Source: Archivesica marissinica
Lineage: Eukaryota > Mollusca > Bivalvia > Venerida > Vesicomyidae
Direction of reading: 5' to 3'
DNA: 64,000 nucleotides
NCBI GenBank assembly: GCA_014843695.1
Contig: CM026386.1
Span: 83,567,697-83,631,696, forward strand
A model generated the notes under the pieces. It did not search any database, had not been told where the DNA came from, and worked only from the letters and a program-made list of their open reading frames with translations. Shown here one piece after another: positions 45,901 to 54,900 of the stretch. The translations under genes were made by a program, and so were the position numbers. Position 1 is the first letter of the stretch. Each line of letters starts with the position of its first letter.

Positions 45901-48900
45901 TGTTAAATTATATGTAAAATGTTCATTTCTTGATTACATGTACAAATACTGAAATAAATAATGTTTAAACTAACTTGGGTAAATATTATCAGAAACTCAA
46001 TACTGCCCAATTAATAGTATCGGTGTTAAAATATATTTATTTGAATGACCAGGCAAAATATATCGACGCCTGTTCCCATGCTAGAGTATATATTATCAAT
46101 GATTAAACTTAAACAGTGGAAGTCGTGATAGCGCAGTGGATGCGCGTTCGCTTCAGGACCTTTCGTCCGGAGTTCGAGCCCCACTGGAGCCGTTACGATT
46201 GTGCCCTTAGGCAAGGCATTTAAATTCCACGTTGCCTCTTCTCTCTCCCTCATGGCGATGGATTCCATCAGGAATGAGGTCTCGAGAGTGATTTATATAA
46301 GTTGAAATAACTTGTTTCGCAATCGAGATAAAAAAAAAAAAAATTGTATAAACAATTAAACTTTGTCCCTGATATCAGATATATGGCGTGCAATAGCAAT
46401 AGTGCCATTCGTCTGGCAATAGCTTAGTTTATTAAGTATTGTATAAGTACAACCCAATGCCATCTATTCACAATCGTAACAAACATCTAAGGCAGCCGTT
46501 ACAACGCCTTGTTTCCTTTCTGTGCAAATAATTGGATGTCTTAAAACACACAGTCATGGGAAATTATATTCTTTACAATTCTGGTACATTTTACCAAAAA
46601 AAGATCCGTTATTCCGAAATAGTGTCGCTTTAAATGTCTCTTAACCCATTCAACACCAAGTAACTCACATGGACTGGTTCATGATATTCATAAACCAATA
46701 AATGAATCAGAAAATCACATTTGGACAAGTTCATTTATCAAAATGGGTAATTATGTCTAAAAATAGTCATATCACTGGCAAAAAGTGCAGATCCTGATGA
46801 GACGGCTCGTCACGAGCTGGCTCATCTGGATCTACACTTTTTGTAAGCCTATTTAGAGGTCTGTGGTGTTGAAACAATTAAACTTTGTCCCTGATATCAG
46901 ATATATGGCGTGCAATAGCAATAGTGCCATTCGTCTGGCAATAGCTTAGTTTATCAAGTATTGTATAAGTACAACCCAATGATTTTTTAACATCCTTACA
47001 GAGACACATAATATAATATAAAATGGAATAACATTTGAAATGTTACGCACAAGTACCAATGTTAGTACACATGCTTCCAGTATAATTTGAATAAATATTT
47101 TCAGTCAGTAAATGGAGAGTTTTTGCAAAATAACAAACTGAAAGTGAAAGTACTACTTTACTGAATCGAGTTCACACAACATGAGTACAATCGGAACGCA
47201 TCGCCCTCTATCGGCAATCATAACAAACATCTAGGACAGCCGTTATAACGTCTTTTTTACACAGTCATGGGAAATTATAGTCTTTACAATTCTGGTACAT
47301 TTTACCAAAAATGATTCGTTAGTGTCGCTTCAAGTGTCTCTTAAATAATACATACATATTATAAATAGTGTGATGTTGGAACGATCTAATAAAGACATCT
47401 ATTTATTCATATTTCGTTTAGCTCGATTGCGAAACAAGTTCTAGCAACATTTGTCTAATAGCTCCCGAGATCTAGAGTTCGGTGCTATAACTCATATCCA
47501 CTAGGTTACATAATAAGGAATTAGTTACTAGTTTTAATAGAAAATGTCTAATGATTACTAGTATGAAATGTGTGGAATAAAATATGATGATGATTTCTAA
47601 AAATGCATGTTATTTGAAAATAAGTAATTAATGACAATTAATATATATGATGTTTATTTTTTCAGGCCAATTAGAGAAGACGGTAAGTACACAGATTATG
47701 CAATGGTTTCAATTAAGCTTTATTTATTTTACAACAATTGTGAAACAAACTTTAACATCTTTTTTTAATTAATCACTCTCATTGGCGCTGATGAAAGTGT
47801 ATACTTATGTGGCTGTTCATGTCGGAGGAAACTGGAGTACCCTGAGAAAACTCATCTGTCCGATTTGGCGGCCATCATACCATCTCACATCTCATCCAGA
47901 TCCAAGGATCGAACTCTGGTTGCATTGGTTAGAAGCGAGTGAATACGTTTCTTAAATGTCATATAGTGAAGGCGTTCTAATGTTACACAGGTATTAAATA
48001 ATGTTACACTATAGTTAAGTCACACAAGGAAGAAGTGTGTTGACTTCGCCAGTGACTTCTAAATATAAGTACTCTACCTGACTTTAAAGTCATATTCTTG
48101 TTCAAATAATCGATATTGCAGTTGTTCCGACACATTTCCGTTAGCTTGATTGCGAAACAAGTTCTTACAACATTTTGTACAATGTAATGTTTACTGACGT
48201 TTCCTTTAAATGGTCTCGGTATGTAAACATATACATGTATATATATACTATTGAAATGCAACCTGGAATGAAGTACTCGACGTGGGCGAACTAGAAATGT
48301 AATTTACGTTCAGACTTGTGAAATGGCATGGAATTATTGTTTCAATGCAAATTCCGATATCAATTGACACATTCCGATGTTTACGAATGACATGCCGTCA
48401 CTATCAGAGTAATGTTCATATAGTCTGATAGTGACGTGATGTCAGTTTTAAATAGGCTTGCATATGGCCTAACATGTTTGTATGTATAGTGGCAAGCCTA
48501 ATAATAATAGTATGATTTGTCAAAATATTCTTAAAAAGTAATACAAGTCATTGAACCCGCATCGTTCTTGTGCTATTTCAGATGACTTCACCCTGGCATT
48601 GGTTCTTGGAGCAGGATTAGCATTGTTCCTACTCTTGTGTATATTAATCGCGCTTGGTGTTTACTATATGAAAATGCGAAAATCCCGGCGAGAGAAAGTA
48701 TTTCATGAGATTGACAGCGACATCTCGTACGTATTTTGCATATTCATCTGTACATCGCATCATGAACTAACACTTGTAATTTTGGCAGTAAATATGACTC
48801 GATCATCGTACAGTATTTGGAAATTATATTTTTAAATGTGGAGCTATCATCTTTTAAAATAGTGTTTAAGCCACAACTGATTATTTCATTAACATATGTC

Positions 48901-51900
48901 ACTATGTCACGGGTCTGCAAAGAAAGGTCAGCATATTGATGTCGCTGTGGCTACACACACTAATATCACTAACAAACATCAATATCACGAACAGACATCA
49001 ATATCACGAATACACATCAATATCACGAATACACATCAATATCACGAATACACATCAATATCACGAATACACATCAATATCACGAATACACATCAATATC
49101 ACGAATACACATCAATATCACGAATACACATCAATATCACGAATACACATCAATATCACGAATACACATCAATATCACGAATACACATCAATATCACGAA
49201 TACACATCAATATCACGAATACACATCAATATCACGAATACACATCAATATCACGAATACACATCAATATCACGAATACACATCAATATCACGAACACAC
49301 ATCAATATCACGAACACACATCAATATCACGAACACACATCAATATCACGAACACACATCAATATCACGAACAAACATCAATATCACGAACACACATCAA
49401 TATCACGAACACACATCAATATCACGAACACACATCAATATCACGAACACACATCAATATCACGAACACACATCAATATCACGAACACACATCAATATCA
49501 CGAATACACATCAATATCACGAATACACATCAATATCACGAATACACATCAATATCACGAATACACATCAATATCATGAATACACATCAATATCACGAAC
49601 ACACATCAATATCACGAGCAAACATCAATATCACGAATACACATCAATATCACGTACAAACATCAACATCACAAATACACATTAATATCACGAACAAACA
49701 TCAATATCATGAATACACATCAACATCACGAATACACATCAATATCACGAATACACATCAATATCACGAATACACATCAATATCACGAATACACATCAAT
49801 ATCACGAACACACATCAATATCACGAGCAAACATCAATATCACGAATACACATCAATATCACGTACAAACATCAACATCACAAATACACATTAATATCAC
49901 GAACAAACATCAATATCATGAATACACATCAACATCACGAATACACATCAATATCACGAATACACATCAATATCACGAATACACATCAATATCACGAATA
50001 CACATTAATATCACGAATACACATCAATATCAAGAACAAACATCAATATCACGAATACACATCAATATCACGAATACACATCAATATCACGAATACACAT
50101 TAATATCACGAATACACATCAATATCACGAACAAACATCAATATCACGAATACACATCAATATCACGAATACACATCAATATCACGAATACACATTAATA
50201 TCACGAATACACATCAATATCACGAACAAACATCAATATCACGAATACACATCAATATCACGAATACACATCAATATCACGAATACACATTAATATCACG
50301 AATACACATCAATATCACGAACAAACATCAATATCACGAATACACATCAATATCACGAATACACATCAATATCACGAATACACATTAATATCACGAATAC
50401 ACATCAATATCACGAACAAACATCAATATCACGAATACACATCAATATCACGAATACACATCAATATCACGAATACACATTAATATCACGAATACACATC
50501 AATATCACGAACAAACATCAATATCACGAATACACATCAATATCACGAATACACATCAATATCACGAACAAACATCAATATCACGAATACACATCAATAT
50601 CACGAATACACATCAATATCACGAATACACATCAATATCACGAACAAACATCAATATCACGAATACACATCAATATCACGAATACACATCAATATCACGA
50701 ATACACATCAATATCACGAATACACATCAATATCACGAATACACATCAATATCACGAATAAACATCAATATCACGAATACACATCAATATCACGAATACA
50801 CATCAATATCACGAATACACATCAATATCACGAATACACATCAATATCACGAATACACATCAATATCACGAATACACATCAATATCACGAATACACATCA
50901 ATATCACGAATACACATCAATATCACGAATACACATCAATATCACGAATACACATCAATATCACGAATACACATCAATATCACGAATACACATCAATATC
51001 ACGAATACACATCAATATCACGAATACACATCAATATCACGAATACACATCAATATCACGAATACACATCAATATCACGAATACACATCAATATCACGAA
51101 TACACATCAATATCACGAATACACATCAATATCACGAACACACATCAATATCACGAACACACATCAATATCACGAACACACATCAATATCACGAACACAC
51201 ATCAATATCACGAACAAACATCAATATCACGAACACACATCAATATCACGAACACACATCAATATCACGAACACACATCAATATCACGAACACACATCAA
51301 TATCACGAACACACATCAATATCACGAACACACATCAATATCACGAATACACATCAATATCACGAATACACATCAATATCACGAATACACATCAATATCA
51401 CGAATACACATCAATATCACGAACACACATCAATATCACGAGCAAACATCAATATCACGAACACACATCAACATCACGAACACACATCAACATCACGAAT
51501 ACACATCAATATCACGAACACACATCAATATCACGAACAAACATCAATATCACGAACACACATCAATATCACGAATACACATCAATATCACGAACACACA
51601 TCAATATCACGAACACACATCAATATCACGAACACACATCAATATCACGAATACACATCAATATCACGAATACACATCAATATCACGAACACACATCAAT
51701 ATCACGAACACACATCAATATCACGAACAAACATCAATATCACGAATACACATCAATATCACGAATACACATCAATATCACGAATACACATCAATATCAC
51801 GAATACACATCAATATCACGAACACACATCAATATCACGAACACACATCAATATCACGAACACACATCAATATCACGAACACACATCAATATCACAAACA

Positions 51901-54900
51901 CACATCAATATCACGAATACACATCAATATCACGAATACACATCAATATCACGAACACACATCAATATCACGAACACACATCAATATCACGAACACACAT
52001 CAATATCACGAACACACATCAATATCACGAACACACATCAATATCACGAATACACATCAATATCACGAATACACATCAATATCACGAATACACATCAATA
52101 TCACGAATACACATCAATATCACGAACACACATCAATATCACGAACACACATCAATATCACGAACAAACATCAATATCACGAATACACATCAATATCACG
52201 AATACACATCAATATCACGAATACACATCAATATCACGAATACACATCAATATCACGAACAAACATCAATATCACGAACAAACATCAATATCACGAATAC
52301 ACATCAATATCACGAACAAACATCAATATCACGAACAAACATCAATATCACGAATACACATCAATATCACGAACAAACATCAATATCACGAATACACATC
52401 AATATCACGAATACACATCAATATCACGAATACACATCAATATCACGAATACACATCAATATCACGAATACACATCAATATCACGAATAAACATCAATAT
52501 CGCGAATACACATCAATATCGCGAATACACATCAATATCACGAATACACATCAATATCACGAACAAACATCAATTTGGAGCTACCATTTTTAACCATACT
52601 AATAATATATTCATATCATCTTAGTTTCCGATACATTTATTACATATATTTATACAATGATTGCTATATAAGCGCATCTCGAATAGTAAGCATTAAACGA
52701 CAATATGAAAATATTTATATTAGATGATTATTACTCGGCTCCAAATATTACAAAACACAACATGACCATTTAGAACTATTGTTTAGTGTACATGTATGTA
52801 TATATTATATTGTTCGTCTATCCAAATATCACACTCTGTTTCTGCTTGATAATTTGAGATCTGTAGTCACAGTGGTATTTGTCAGTATATAAATTACGTT
52901 GAGTTTGGTGTGAGAAGGTGAAAGACCAGTGTAACTTGTATTTCCCTTGTAATTATGTTGAGTTTGGTGTGAGAAGGTGAAAGACCAGTGTAACTTGTAT
53001 TTCCCTTGTAATTTAATCGGTGTATGACCTCCATCTCCAAACAATAATGTTTGTCATAGTCACAACAATCGCATAGTTAGTATAAGCATTTCAATGTTTA
53101 ACATTCGTATATAATACCCCTCAACATTAGCATATACAATCACAAACGGATCTGTAGCCCAGTGGTAACATGCTGGTATGGTAATCCAGGTGATCGCAGG
53201 TTCGATCCCCCGTCTGACCCTAATAAAGTCTTAACAGTCTTTCCGATGGGACATTAAACCGAGGTATTGTATCGGTGCTGTACACCGTGCACGTAGTAAA
53301 AGAACCAGAGGAACCTCTGGAATGGGTATCTGTTTGTATCATTGCACTAGCCTCTTCAGGAGGCGTCGCTCATACGGGCATTATGTAGCGACGATAAATA
53401 AACGTAACACACACACACATCGCATATACAATGTTGATTTTCACTCATCAAATGTGTAAAGATCACATAAACCTCTTCATCTCTTGATCTGTTGAGCTGA
53501 CATTGACATAGATTTGACATTGCCGTGACCATTTGTAACATCAACTTCATCTCTTGCCAGCTACAGCTGTTATCATACTCAATACTTTCAGTCACAAGTA
53601 CTATACATTGGCACATAAATGTCGACCATCACTTTTTCAGCCAAGCCTTAGAACCCATTTATAATACTCCTGTTTCATACCCTCACTAGCCGCCATTATA
53701 ACAAATATGTCAGCGTACACAGTTACGCTAAGCCCACTTGCACGTCAGAGGTGGATATTATGCTAGAATTTTACAAGTGTTTCTCTATCGGAGTTCAAGT
53801 GCACATCATTGTCTATTATGTAAATGTAATCTACCATTCCCATCATGATACGAAACAACCAACCTAAACTCTAGAGGAGGCAATGCGTGTCCTATGTCCG
53901 TGTCGATGTAAACTATATGTAAGGTGCTAGAAATAGCTAAATGTAAAATTTGCATTTTAGAGCTATACAGAGCGGGTTCGCACCAGGCATTATACCAGTA
54001 CGATTCAATACGATAGGCAGAAGCGGTCCGGTCTACGGTTCAAACTATTCCGACGTATGGGACAACAAAGACGTTCCAGAATATGCAGAGCGCATCGTAG
54101 AGTATGAATCAGCACCATCAGCATACGAAGTTTCTAATGGATTTGGTCGTAAGTAGCAAACCACTATGAAGCTATCACAAGGACAGCATAGCCCAACTAT
54201 AAAAGTTCTAGAGGAAATAGAAAACGCAGCCAGTTCGCATGTTCGATCCCCCGATTGACCCTAATAAAAATAACAGTCTTTCAGATGGGACGTTAAATCG
54301 AGGTCTCGTGTCGGTGCTTTACACCGTGTACGTAAAACAACCAGAGGAGACTCCAGAATGGATCTCTCTCTGTATCATTGCACTATCCTCCAAAAATCTA
54401 AAATGACTAATCTCTTCAGGAGGCGGCGTTCATATGGGCAACCGGCAGCGACGATACATAAACGTAAAAACAAACAGAAAAAACGAAGCAGTGTAAATAT
54501 GAATGCTGAGCAATAAAATAATATGAATTATAAGAAGAGGGTTATGAAGCTCAACTTGAGCACAGTTGCCACATTTGATTCTAGGAACTCCATCCAAACA
54601 AATATGGCATATTCCCACATTCAAATATGGCTGAAAGATTTACCCTAGCTTTCTTTCCTCGTGCGACCCAAATCTGAAACTCGTGAGATATTTCATCAAG
54701 CTTCTTGATTGCTGGGTCAAACAATAATAGAGTATGCACATTTGTATTCCAAACTTGCCATTCTGACCCAATTTATTGCAAGTCCAATATCGATGATTTG
54801 GAAGTATACAGAGTAAAGGCTGAGTGATTAAGTAATTCAGATACAGGATAGAGTAGTGTTTGAAATCAATGCTAGCTAGTACAGATAATTTTGTTAGTTA

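Noticed and set aside
46793..46841. Hammerhead ribozyme, suggested by CTGATGAG
   Set aside because: No GAAA box follows; the segment is explained by the inverted arms of a MITE.
48896..50103. ORFs of about 175-250 codons rich in His, Ile, Thr and Ser
   Set aside because: 19-bp satellite; 57 bp (three units) restores frame, so long open frames are expected by chance.
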